Assembly: GCA_964492555.1 (NCBI GenBank) | Contig: CAZBKQ010000005.1 | Coordinates: 1 to 64,000 of the forward strand | Reading direction: 5' to 3' | Origin: GCA-2709075 sp964492555 | GTDB lineage: Bacteria; Pseudomonadota; Alphaproteobacteria; MPNO01; UBA2964 | Length of the DNA stretch: 64,000 bases | Shown: positions 26,142 to 34,487 of the stretch, one piece after another | How positions within the stretch are numbered: position 1 is the stretch's first letter | How the letters are laid out: every line of letters begins with the position of its first letter | Translations under genes and position numbers: made by a program | The notes under the pieces: generated by a model | The model's database searches: none | What the model saw: the letters and a program-made list of their open reading frames with translations, nothing else | Told to the model about the DNA's origin: nothing

Positions 26142-26906
26142 ATGGTTTCGATATCCGATTACGAACCGGTCGTGCCGCGCGCGCGGCTCGGCTTCATCAT
26201 CCCGGCTTCCAACCGCATGGTGGAACCGCAAGTGCAGCATTTCTGCCCGGACGGCGTGGTGCCGCATTTCGCCCGCGCGGGCATCACCAACCGTCATGCC
26301 GCGCCGCTGGCGGAGCTCAAGCAACGGATCGCCTATCAGGCGGAATTGCTGGGCGATTCAAAGGTCGACGTGGTGGTGCTGCAATGTACCGGGACGTCCA
26401 TGGGCGACGGACCCGAAGCCGAACAGGAAGTTGTCGCCGCAATGGCGGAGGCCGCCGGTACGGCGGCGTTGTCCACCGCGCGCTGTGTAACCGCGGCGCT
26501 GAACGCGCTGGGCGCGCGCAAGCTGGTATTCGCGTCCGAATCCAAAGAGGCGGGGCACGCCAAGAAGGAACGCTATCTGGAGGGCGAGGGGTATGAGCTT
26601 GTCCGGAGCAAGGGCATGGCGCTGCCCGGCAGTGATTATTCCTGTACCACTCCGGCGGAATACTGGTTCGACGCGTTGGGGGAGATGAAGGACGCGGCAG
26701 CGGAGGCCTTTTTTATTTCCTGCGCCAATGTGCATGCCACCTACAAAATTCCGGAGCTCGAAGAAGCGCTTGGCGCGCCGGTGCTGACCAGCAATCAGGC
26801 GGCGCTCTGGTGCGCGCTGCGGACCGCCGGTATCGAGGACGATATCCCCGGTCTGGGGAGTCTGTTTCGTCATCAAATGACCGCCACAGCGGCGGCGGCG
26901 GAATAG
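26142..26906 (+). CDS. Asp/Glu racemase superfamily protein (maleate isomerase/arylmalonate decarboxylase-like)
   Basis: 254 residues, GAGAG upstream. It has the two-cysteine layout of racemases and maleate isomerase: C82 in VVVLQCTGTSMGDG and C194 in FFISCANVHAT, with a GFIIPASNRMVEP N-terminal motif that binds a carboxylate. Arylmalonate decarboxylase keeps only the second cysteine, so isomerase or racemase activity is favoured. It follows the UbiD 3-SDR pair by 9 bp and is likely in the same operon, acting on a dicarboxylic intermediate (inference). Confidence 0.87.
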   Translation: MVSISDYEPVVPRARLGFIIPASNRMVEPQVQHFCPDGVVPHFARAGITNRHAAPLAELKQRIAYQAELLGDSKVDVVVLQCTGTSMGDGPEAEQEVVAAMAEAAGTAALSTARCVTAALNALGARKLVFASESKEAGHAKKERYLEGEGYELVRSKGMALPGSDYSCTTPAEYWFDALGEMKDAAAEAFFISCANVHATYKIPELEEALGAPVLTSNQAALWCALRTAGIEDDIPGLGSLFRHQMTATAAAAE

Positions 26907-27026
26907 TCGGGTCCGGCCGGCATTCGAACGCCGCGTGAAAAAGCTGGAGGCGTTTTGACGTCGCCGGTTTCGTATTAAGCTACGCACAACGCGTACCTAT
27001 CGGGTCGGAAAAGACGGGAGGGACAC

Positions 27027-27911
27027 ATGGCTGCCAGGAAATTCAATCGCGCGCAGGAAGATGTCGGCAATATCGTCGGGCTGGAGCACATGAATGTGCT
27101 GATCGGCGATCAGATCAAGGCGACCCTGTTTTATGTGAAAGGGCTGGGGTTCACCCGCGACCCCTATATGATGACCAGCGTCGATAATATGTGGATCAAT
27201 CTGGGGCGCAGCCAGTTCCACCTGCCGACCGGAAAGCCGCAGGTTCTGCGCGGCAGGACCGGGCTGGTGGTCTCAAGCCACGAAAAGCTGCTTGAGCGGC
27301 TGAAATCGGTGCGCCAGGACCTTTCGGGAACCAAGTTCAAATATGCGACCGACAAGAAACGCAAGGTGGTTGATGTTGTCTGCCCCTGGGGCAACCGCTT
27401 CCGTTGTCACGAGGCGGGCGCGTTTGGCAAGATGCGGGTCGGCATGCCCTATATCCAGTTCGATGTGCGCACCGGAACCGCCGCCGGTATCGCGCGGTTT
27501 TACAAGGAAATGCTGGGCGCGCCGGGACACGTCGGCAAATGGGACGGGGCGAAGGCGGCCATCGTTCAGGCCGGTACGGATCAGAGCCTGGTTTTCCGTG
27601 AAAAGCGCGGGCCGGAGGCGAAGTTCGACGGACACCACATCCAGATCTATATCGTGGATTTTTCAGGCCCCTATAACCGGCTGATGGAACGCGGTTTGGT
27701 GAGCGAGGAAAGCAATCAGTACCAGTACCGCTTCGTCGATATTACCGATCTCGACAGCGGTGAGTTGCTGTTCAAGATCGATCACGAGGTCCGGGCGCTG
27801 TCGCACCCGATGTATGGGCGGCCCTTTGTGAACCGAAACCCGGACCAGCACATAAGACGTTTCGTCGACGGCTATGAGACCACGCCCTGGCTGCAGCCGG
27901 CCGGGGCCTAA
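27027..27911 (+). CDS. VOC family protein, two-module
   Basis: 294 residues, with GGGAGGG before the start. Two VOC-like halves: residues about 15-125 (GLEHMNVLIGDQIKATLFYV, then MWINLGRSQFHLP) and about 140-270 (MPYIQFDVRTGTAAGIARFY, then HHIQIYIVDFSG). The double layout recalls extradiol dioxygenases, but I cannot place a full His-His-Glu iron site, so the reaction is open. The next gene starts 7 bp downstream and encodes a 4,5-dihydroxyphthalate decarboxylase relative, so the two probably share a transcript. Confidence 0.82.
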   Translation: MAARKFNRAQEDVGNIVGLEHMNVLIGDQIKATLFYVKGLGFTRDPYMMTSVDNMWINLGRSQFHLPTGKPQVLRGRTGLVVSSHEKLLERLKSVRQDLSGTKFKYATDKKRKVVDVVCPWGNRFRCHEAGAFGKMRVGMPYIQFDVRTGTAAGIARFYKEMLGAPGHVGKWDGAKAAIVQAGTDQSLVFREKRGPEAKFDGHHIQIYIVDFSGPYNRLMERGLVSEESNQYQYRFVDITDLDSGELLFKIDHEVRALSHPMYGRPFVNRNPDQHIRRFVDGYETTPWLQPAGA

Positions 27912-27918
27912 ATAAGCC

Positions 27919-28914
27919 GTGACGAATATTCCGATTGCGGTCGCCTGCGGTCCCTATGACCACATGGAGGCATTGTCGCGCGGGCTGGTGCAACCGACCG
28001 GCATTGATGTGACCTATCTCGGCATTCAATCACCGCCCGAAATCTTTGCCCGGATGATAAAGACCAATGCTTTTGACATTTCCGAAATGTCGCTGTCTTC
28101 CTATTTCAACCTTCGTTCCAAGGGTGATTTCCCCTTTATCGCCCTGCCGGTGTTTCCCTGCCGTGTTTTCCGTCACGCCTATATTTATGTAAACCGCGAC
28201 GCCGCAATTTCCGGGGCCAGGGACCTTGAAGGCAAAAATATCGGCGTGCAGCAATATCGTCAGACGGCGGCCACCTGGATTCGGGGCATTCTCGCGCAGG
28301 AATACAGCGTTGATTTTTCCGGGGTAACCTGGGTCGAGGGCGGTGTGAATGTCTCGCGTCCGCCGGACAAGGACATGGATTTGATGCCGGGGGCGCAGAT
28401 CGATATAGCGTCCGCGCCGCCCGGAAGATCGATCAATGATTTGCTGCAGTCGGGAGACATCGCGGCCTATTTCGGCGCGCGAACGCCGGACTGTTTTCGC
28501 ACCCACGATAATATTGTTCGACTGTTTCCCGATTATCGCAAAGTCGAACGCGCCTATTATGACAAGACCGGCATTTTTCCGATCATGCATACGCTGGTCA
28601 TCCGCGAGGAATTGCACCGCGAAAAACCCTGGATCGCGGAGAACATGGTGGAGGCATTCGAGGCGTCCAAGCGGTGGGCGCTGGACCACATGCGTTTCAC
28701 CGGCACCATGCGCTACATGGTACCGTGGCTTAATCACGAGTTGGAAGAGGTGGACGAGATGTTTGCCGGCGGTGATCCCTATCCCAACGGGGTCGAGCCA
28801 AACCGGAAGGTTCTTGAGACCCTGATGCAATATCTGGTTGATCAGGCTTTTGTTGCGCCGCCGCCGCCGGCCATCGATGATTATTTCGTACCGATGGTCG
28901 CCTGGGCGGAATAG
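27919..28914 (+). CDS. 4,5-dihydroxyphthalate decarboxylase-like/periplasmic-binding-fold protein
   Basis: 331 residues, GTG start at 27919. It resembles Pht5-type 4,5-dihydroxyphthalate decarboxylases, which have a type 2 periplasmic-binding-protein fold but no signal peptide. Matching features: AVACGPYDHMEALSRGLV at the N-terminus, EMSLSSYFNLRSKGD, ALPVFPCRVFRHAYIYVN and the ARDLEGKNIGVQQY motif. The absence of a signal sequence supports a cytosolic enzyme over a transport protein. Next to the VOC protein, and one of several decarboxylase-type families in this region. Confidence 0.85.
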   Translation: MTNIPIAVACGPYDHMEALSRGLVQPTGIDVTYLGIQSPPEIFARMIKTNAFDISEMSLSSYFNLRSKGDFPFIALPVFPCRVFRHAYIYVNRDAAISGARDLEGKNIGVQQYRQTAATWIRGILAQEYSVDFSGVTWVEGGVNVSRPPDKDMDLMPGAQIDIASAPPGRSINDLLQSGDIAAYFGARTPDCFRTHDNIVRLFPDYRKVERAYYDKTGIFPIMHTLVIREELHREKPWIAENMVEAFEASKRWALDHMRFTGTMRYMVPWLNHELEEVDEMFAGGDPYPNGVEPNRKVLETLMQYLVDQAFVAPPPPAIDDYFVPMVAWAE

Positions 28915-28931
28915 GCGGCGGTTGCCGGAAT

Positions 28932-29729
28932 TCAGGCCGCCAGCGCGTCTCCCGAAACCTTGCAGCGGCGCAAACGCCGGTCATCGCCAAGCTCGAAATG
29001 CGTGCGCGCGTGGATGGTCGAAAGATTATCCCAGACGATAAAATCGTCGGGCTTCCAGGGATGTTCGTAGATGAATTCCCGCTTTTCGGCGTGATCGAAA
29101 ACAGGTTCGAGAATGGCGCGGCTTTCGGCCTCATCCAGCCCCTCAATCTGACAGGTCATCAGACGGTTGACGAACAGAGCCTGTCGACCGGTATGCGGGT
29201 GGGTAACCACCGCCGGATGCCAGGCATGTTCGATCTCGTCGAGCTTGGCCAGGTCGGGGCGTTCGATGGTTGCATAGTCATAGACATTTAGCGCTCTTTT
29301 CCCATCCAGCGCCGTTTTCAACTCATCGGGCAGGGTATTCCAGGCCGCGTACATATCGCCCCACATCGTGTGCCCTCCTACCTTTGGAACCGCGACGGCG
29401 TACAGCATGGTGAATTTGTCGGGCTCCGGCGTGTAACAGGTATCGTGATGAAACCACATTTCCCCATCCGGAATGATTCCGGTCGGCACGCCCTTTTCGT
29501 CCCTTATATTGCTGACATAGGCGATACCCGGCGTGTCGTAGGAGCTTTCGGGTGAAAAGTAATTATCCGGCAGTTTGCGCCGCCGGACCGGACCAAGCGC
29601 CTTGGCGAAAGCGAGCTGCTCCGGCGCCTCGAATGTCTGTTCCGGGAACAACACCATCTGATAGGCGTAGATGATCTCGCGCAGTTCGGCCGCCAGAGAT
29701 TCGTCCGGCGTGTTGCTGAAGTTCAGCAC
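28932..29729 (-). CDS. TauD/TfdA family dioxygenase E, N-terminus without a canonical start
   Basis: 265 residues from GTG at 29729. Iron ligands are visible in WFHHDTCY (H-x-D) and NLSTIHART, with arginines in RRLRRCKV for 2-oxoglutarate. The frame continues upstream to 29807, where 26 codons encode NENLPLDAPLGARIE, which aligns with the N-terminus of the other copies (PLSDALGAEVTG). None of these 26 codons is ATG, GTG or TTG. An indel may separate the real ATG, or a rare start is used. It is distinct from the 283-residue set. Confidence 0.85.
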   Translation of the reverse strand: MLNFSNTPDESLAAELREIIYAYQMVLFPEQTFEAPEQLAFAKALGPVRRRKLPDNYFSPESSYDTPGIAYVSNIRDEKGVPTGIIPDGEMWFHHDTCYTPEPDKFTMLYAVAVPKVGGHTMWGDMYAAWNTLPDELKTALDGKRALNVYDYATIERPDLAKLDEIEHAWHPAVVTHPHTGRQALFVNRLMTCQIEGLDEAESRAILEPVFDHAEKREFIYEHPWKPDDFIVWDNLSTIHARTHFELGDDRRLRRCKVSGDALAA

Positions 29730-29846
29730 TTCGATACGTGCCCCAAGCGGCGCATCAAGCGGTAAATTTTCATTGGTGACAAATCGCGATCTGTAATGCG
29801 GTATAAGTTAATTTTAGAATCACATGCGGAAAAAACCAAAGCCATC

Positions 29847-30374
29847 GTGACCAGGAATTTTCAGATACGGCAATCCGCCGCAAAAGATAATCCGGCGATC
29901 CTCTCGCTATATCCGCGCGCCTTTCCGGAGGAAGAGTTGCGGCCGCTGGTCACGGCATTGCTTGAACCCGGTGAGCCGGTCCTGTCTCTGATCGCGGAAG
30001 ACGAGGGGGAAATCGTCGGCCATGTCTGTTTTACCCGCTGCGGTATCGTCGGTGGAAACGATCCGCTCGCGCTGCTGGGACCGCTCGCGGTTTCGCCCCC
30101 GCGCCAGAAACAGGGCATTGGCAGCGCGCTGATCGGGGAGGGAAACACCCGCATGGCGGAAGATGGCGTATGCCGGGTGCTGGTGCTGGGCGATCCGGCT
30201 TATTACGGGCGGTTCGGATTTGCTGAAGAATCCGGGATCGAAACACCAATCCCGATCCCGCCGGAGTGGCATTCGGCTTGGCAATCTCTGGCATTGGGCG
30301 GCGAAAAGTCGGCCATTGAGGGCCTGCTCGATGTGCCTTCCCCGTGGGGCGAACCAGACCTTTGGGCCTCTTGA
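29847..30374 (+). CDS. GNAT family N-acetyltransferase
   Basis: About 175 residues from GTG 29847; ATG 29796 in the same frame is an alternative that adds 17 residues. Acetyl-CoA site motif PPRQKQGIGSALIGEG is present, preceded by LGPLAVS, with CRVLVLGDPAYYGRFGF behind it, as in YhbS-type N-acetyltransferases. It lies divergent to dioxygenase E. A small-molecule substrate is likely but unknown. Confidence 0.9.
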   Translation: MTRNFQIRQSAAKDNPAILSLYPRAFPEEELRPLVTALLEPGEPVLSLIAEDEGEIVGHVCFTRCGIVGGNDPLALLGPLAVSPPRQKQGIGSALIGEGNTRMAEDGVCRVLVLGDPAYYGRFGFAEESGIETPIPIPPEWHSAWQSLALGGEKSAIEGLLDVPSPWGEPDLWAS

Positions 30375-30444
30375 TGGCGGCGGTTGATCGCGCGGCGAGT
30401 TGCGGCCACACTGCGCCGAATTTCGGAGAACGCTGGAGAATAAA

Positions 30445-31203
30445 ATGGGCCGGGTAGACGGACGGGTAATCATTGTGACGGGCGCGGCGCAGGGGCTGGG
30501 TGCGACCTATGCGCGCGCGCTGGCGGCGGAAGGCGGCAAGATTTGCGTGTCTGACCTTGTCAGCAGCGCGTCAGTGGTTGAGGAGATCAGGGCGGCCGGT
30601 GGCGAGGCGATCGATGTTCCGGCGGATGTCTCCGATGAGGCGGCTTGCGAGAATATGGTGGCCAAAACGGTCGAGGCATTCGGGCGCGTCGATGTGCTGG
30701 TCAATAACGCGGCGATCTTTACCGCCGTCGAACGCAAGAAGTTCGATGAAATTCCGGTCGAGGAGTGGGACAAGATGCACGCGGTGAATGTGCGCGGCAC
30801 CTGGCTATGCTGCAAGGCGGCGGTGCCCGAAATGCGCAAGAACGGCTATGGCAAGATCGTCAATATTTCCACCAGCCGTGTGTTTCAGGGCGTGCCGTTT
30901 TTTCTGCATTACGATTCCACCAAGGGCGCGATCGTCGGGATTACCCGAGGCCTCTCGAAGGAACTCGGCGAGGACAATATCTGCGTCAATGCCGTCGCGC
31001 CCGGCTCGACCCTGAGTGAAAATGTAAAAAAGCGCACCAACTGGATGGGGTCCGGCAAAGCGGCGCAACTGTCCAACCGGGCGATCAAGCGCGAACAATT
31101 CCCGGAAGATCTGGTGGGGTCGGTAATTTTCCTCGCCTCTGGAGAAAGCGATTTCATGACCGGCCAGACATTGCTGATCGATGGCGGTATTTCCGCGCAT
31201 TGA
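30445..31203 (+). CDS. Short-chain dehydrogenase/reductase paired with UbiD 4
   Basis: 252 residues from ATG 30445 (GGAG upstream). Motifs: TGAAQGLG at 12-19, NNAA at 87-90, active site S142, Y156, K160 (HYDSTK) and D37 favouring NAD(H). Very similar to the SDR at 16064 over the whole length, including PEMRKNGYGKIVNIS. Here the SDR precedes rather than follows its UbiD gene, with 93 bp between. Confidence 0.93.
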   Translation: MGRVDGRVIIVTGAAQGLGATYARALAAEGGKICVSDLVSSASVVEEIRAAGGEAIDVPADVSDEAACENMVAKTVEAFGRVDVLVNNAAIFTAVERKKFDEIPVEEWDKMHAVNVRGTWLCCKAAVPEMRKNGYGKIVNISTSRVFQGVPFFLHYDSTKGAIVGITRGLSKELGEDNICVNAVAPGSTLSENVKKRTNWMGSGKAAQLSNRAIKREQFPEDLVGSVIFLASGESDFMTGQTLLIDGGISAH

Positions 31204-31296
31204 TTTGGAATTGCGTCAATCCGCGCCCCTTGGCCAATATCCGCCGCTGCGCTATAGCAGGGGCCAAATCCATATCTAAGACAAAGGAATTGAACC

Positions 31297-32946
31297 GTGG
31301 CGATTGAACCCCGCAAGCTGGAACGCGGCTATCCCGATCTGCATGACCATTTGAAGGCGCTGGACGAAGCCGGTCTTCTGGTCACTATCGACCGTGAAAT
31401 CAACAAGGATACCGAGCTGCATCCGCTGGTGCGCTGGCAGTTCCGCGGCGGCATAGAGGAAAAGGACCGCAAGGCGTTCCTGTTCACCAATGTCGTCGAT
31501 TCCCAGGGCAACAAATATGACATTCCGGTCGCGGTCGGTGTTCTTGCCGCCAACCGGCAGATCTATTCCATGGGGATGGGCTGCCCGGTGGAAGACGTTC
31601 AGGCGCGATGGCAGGAAGCCATCTCCAACCCCATTCCGCCCCGGGAGGTGTCTTCCGAAGAGGCGCCGTGCCACGAAATCATTATCGAGGGTGAGGATCT
31701 GGACAAGCCGGGCAACGGGCTCGACGCGCTGCCCGTGCCGATCTCCACGCCGGGCTGGGATGTCGGACCGGTGGCGACGCTGACGCAATATGTCACCAAG
31801 GACCCCGATACCGGTCTGCAGAATATGGGCAATTACCGCGCCCAGGTGAAGGGACCCAAACGTATGGGTATGAACCCTTCGCTGGAGCTGCGCCCCGGCA
31901 TTTATCTTCATTGGGAAAAGCAGCGCGCCAAGGGAGAGCCGCTGGAAGCCGCCGTCGTTCTCGGCGGGCCGAGTTGCACGACTTTTACCTCCGCGCAGAA
32001 GCTTTCCGAGAATATGGAAGAGCTTCATGTCGCGGGCGGGCTGGTCGGCGCGCCGGTCAATGTGGTGAAGGCGCGAACGGTCGACCTTTGGGTCCCGGCG
32101 GAGGCCGAAATCATCATCGAGGGCAAGATCAGCACCGACATGCTGGAGCCCGAAGCGCCGTTCGGTGAATCCCACGGTCATGTGAATCTTCAGGAATTCA
32201 ACGCCTATATGGATGTGACCTGTATCACGCGGCGGTCGAACGCGGTGCTGACCTCGATCATCAGTCAGGTTACGCCGTCGGAATCCTCCTGCATCAAGCA
32301 GGTGGCATACGAAACCATCTTCATGGATCACCTGCAGAACGCGCTTGGTGTAAAGGGCGTGAAGAAGGTCACGATGCATGAGCCGCTGACCAATATCCGC
32401 AAGGTGATCGCGGTGGTCTGCGAACGCGGCATGCCGGCAACCGAGGTCTGGCGCGCGCTCTATGGCACGGCGACGCTGCTGCGCGCGGGCGGCAAGTTCG
32501 TCATCGCGGTCAATGATGATATCGATCCGTCAAACGCCGATGCGCTCTTGTGGGCGATGTCGTATCGCTGCAACCCGATCCTCGACATGCAGGTGCTGCC
32601 GCATCGCGATCAGGGGCACGGGCCGCGCTCGAAACGCAATAACGGCGAGGACGGTTCCGTCCTGTTTGATGCGACTCTCAAGGAAAATTTCCCGCCGATT
32701 TCGCTGCCGAAGCGCGAATTTATGGAAAACGCCAAGGAAATCTGGGAAGAGCTCGATCTGCCGGCGCTCAAGCCTCAGGAACCGTGGTTCGGCTATTCGC
32801 TGGGCGAATGGGAGGACGAATTCGACGAGGCCGCCGATATGGCGACGCGCGGCGAATACTGGGCCTATGGCGAACGCATCGCTCAGCGCCGCCGCAACGA
32901 TGTTCCGATGAATACGGAAGTCCGCGACGTCGACGAGACGAAATAG
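31297..32946 (+). CDS. UbiD family decarboxylase 4
   Basis: 549 residues, GTG start, AAAGGA upstream. Metal/cofactor residues N176 and R181 (QNMGNYR), E242 (EELHVAGG) and acidic pair E286/E291 (EPEAPFGESHGH) are intact. Closest to UbiD 2, with which it shares REINKDTE, PSLELR/PSIELR and QVTPSESS stretches. It follows the 30445 SDR, forming the third UbiD-SDR module. A true substrate assignment needs experiment. Confidence 0.93.
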   Translation: MAIEPRKLERGYPDLHDHLKALDEAGLLVTIDREINKDTELHPLVRWQFRGGIEEKDRKAFLFTNVVDSQGNKYDIPVAVGVLAANRQIYSMGMGCPVEDVQARWQEAISNPIPPREVSSEEAPCHEIIIEGEDLDKPGNGLDALPVPISTPGWDVGPVATLTQYVTKDPDTGLQNMGNYRAQVKGPKRMGMNPSLELRPGIYLHWEKQRAKGEPLEAAVVLGGPSCTTFTSAQKLSENMEELHVAGGLVGAPVNVVKARTVDLWVPAEAEIIIEGKISTDMLEPEAPFGESHGHVNLQEFNAYMDVTCITRRSNAVLTSIISQVTPSESSCIKQVAYETIFMDHLQNALGVKGVKKVTMHEPLTNIRKVIAVVCERGMPATEVWRALYGTATLLRAGGKFVIAVNDDIDPSNADALLWAMSYRCNPILDMQVLPHRDQGHGPRSKRNNGEDGSVLFDATLKENFPPISLPKREFMENAKEIWEELDLPALKPQEPWFGYSLGEWEDEFDEAADMATRGEYWAYGERIAQRRRNDVPMNTEVRDVDETK

Positions 32947-33046
32947 AGGTTATTTCATTTGCGGTCCGGCCCGCATTTCTTCCTGGCCATCCATTGAGGA
33001 TACTCCCGTGGGTGGCCGGGAGGGGAAGCGGGCCGGTGCGTCTTAA

Positions 33047-33337
33047 TTACCGGCAGGCGAAAATCGCATAGAAGCTCAATATGCCCGCGAGAAGCGTTAT
33101 CGCCGTGACGATGGTAAATCGCCAGGCCCAGCCCTGACCGCGCTTGTCGAAATACAGATCGGGTTTCAGCAGATATGACGGCTTGATGTGGTTCTTCTTG
33201 CGGAACCACATATGTTTCGGCGGGGGCGGCGGCTCCAGCAGATGCTCGTTCAGCTTGCGCGACAAAACCGCCATGCAGGCGGACCCGCCGAGAAACATCC
33301 AGATCAGGATTTTCGAGTATTCCTCAATACCGCACAT
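33047..33337 (-). CDS. Small two-span membrane protein of unknown function
   Basis: 96 residues. Predicted membrane spans at about 9-26 (KILIWMFLGGSACMAVL) and 74-93 (FTIVTAITLLAGILSFYAIF), separated by a basic, proline-rich loop (LLEPPPPPKHMWFRKKNH). It follows the ornithine cyclodeaminase-like gene by 29 bp on the same strand. Not recognised. Hydrophobic pattern and spacing support a real gene. Confidence 0.6.
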   Translation of the reverse strand: MCGIEEYSKILIWMFLGGSACMAVLSRKLNEHLLEPPPPPKHMWFRKKNHIKPSYLLKPDLYFDKRGQGWAWRFTIVTAITLLAGILSFYAIFACR

Positions 33338-33366
33338 AATTTATCTCTCGGTGCGATTTCGAAAAA

Positions 33367-34476
33367 TTAATCCCGGATATCCTGCAACAGCCATTCGGTG
33401 GGTATTTCATTCCCGACCTTGGCATCGCGGGCGAGTTCAAAGACCCGTCCGGCAACGGCATGAAACTGGTTGCCCTGCAGATTGCCGCGTTCCGAATAGG
33501 TAATTTGCTCGCGAGTCTGACGGCCGCGATTGGTGCCTTCAAGGAAATCCTTGAAATAGACGATGCGGTCTTCCATCACCACGCCATGGCCGCGCTGACC
33601 TTTGGGTTTGAGCGTAAAGCCGTAATCCTGGTCGCGGCGCGCGGCATAGGTAATGAATTCATCCGCCAGTCCGAATTCCGGCAACCCTTCGGGGGCGGGC
33701 GCGTTGCCGAAACGGAAATAGACATCGACGCGTTCCTGGGTTTCCTGCGTGACCATGCCGCGCGCGCCGACATTCAGCACATGTTGTCCCGCTTCCAGAC
33801 AACCCGGATCGATGACCGGAATGGCGGAATCCGTGCAACCCGCGACGATGTCCGCGCCTTTATAGATATCTTCGGGCTTGTCGCAGACCACGACTTCTAT
33901 TCCGTGCCGGTCACGCACCCATTGGCCGAACTGTTCGCGGTGATCGGGTGTCGGGCTGAAGACCTGAAGTTTCCTGATATCGCGGACGCACATAAAGGCG
34001 TCGATATGAGTTTCCGCCATGCCGCCGGAGCCCAGCATGCCGACGACATGGGAGTCCTCACGGCTCATGTATTTGACGCCGATGCCGCCATCCGCCCCGA
34101 CGCGCATATGCTGCAACACGCCGTCATTGATGAAAGCCAGCGGTTCGCCGTTTTCCGTGCTGGTCAGCAGGATCAGCCCGCAGAACAGCCCCGGCTCCTT
34201 GCAGTATTTTTCCTGGCTGCGCACGCCGTTATATTCCGTTTCGTAAACGACATCCGACTTCATGCGGATGGCGAAATAACCGCCGGCCTTACCGCCTTCC
34301 ATCGTTCCCCATTGGTAGGCCTTCTTCGGGTCCGATGTGGGGATCTGGATATCGATACGGGGCCGGCAGATGGCCTCACCGGCGGCAAGCGCCTGATAGG
34401 CGTCTTCCAGCACCTCAATCGTGTCCTTCATGGTGAGGAGCTGGGCAACGTGGTCGTTATTGATCATCAAGGTCAT
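33367..34476 (-). CDS. Ornithine cyclodeaminase/mu-crystallin family protein
   Basis: 369 residues. NAD(P)-binding GMLGSGGMAETHIDAF near residue 145, preceded by the family's R-x-x-A-x-G-G stretch (MRVGADGGIGVKYMSRED); the C-terminal ring motif is VLNVGARG. Members deaminate or reduce imines of amino acids or ketoacids, and this longer form is close to the tyramine oxidase subunit B-type annotation. It follows a ThDP enzyme by 11 bp in a leftward operon. Confidence 0.9.
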   Translation of the reverse strand: MTLMINNDHVAQLLTMKDTIEVLEDAYQALAAGEAICRPRIDIQIPTSDPKKAYQWGTMEGGKAGGYFAIRMKSDVVYETEYNGVRSQEKYCKEPGLFCGLILLTSTENGEPLAFINDGVLQHMRVGADGGIGVKYMSREDSHVVGMLGSGGMAETHIDAFMCVRDIRKLQVFSPTPDHREQFGQWVRDRHGIEVVVCDKPEDIYKGADIVAGCTDSAIPVIDPGCLEAGQHVLNVGARGMVTQETQERVDVYFRFGNAPAPEGLPEFGLADEFITYAARRDQDYGFTLKPKGQRGHGVVMEDRIVYFKDFLEGTNRGRQTREQITYSERGNLQGNQFHAVAGRVFELARDAKVGNEIPTEWLLQDIRD

Positions 34477-34487
34477 GGATGGGTTCC

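Noticed and set aside
14373..32946. Loss of a UbiD metal ligand because copies 1, 2 and 4 have Asn where copy 3 has Glu (PLELV against PLNVV)
   Set aside because: On comparison with E. coli UbiD the metal-binding Glu is the one in the E-x3-[AS]-G motif upstream, which all four copies retain.
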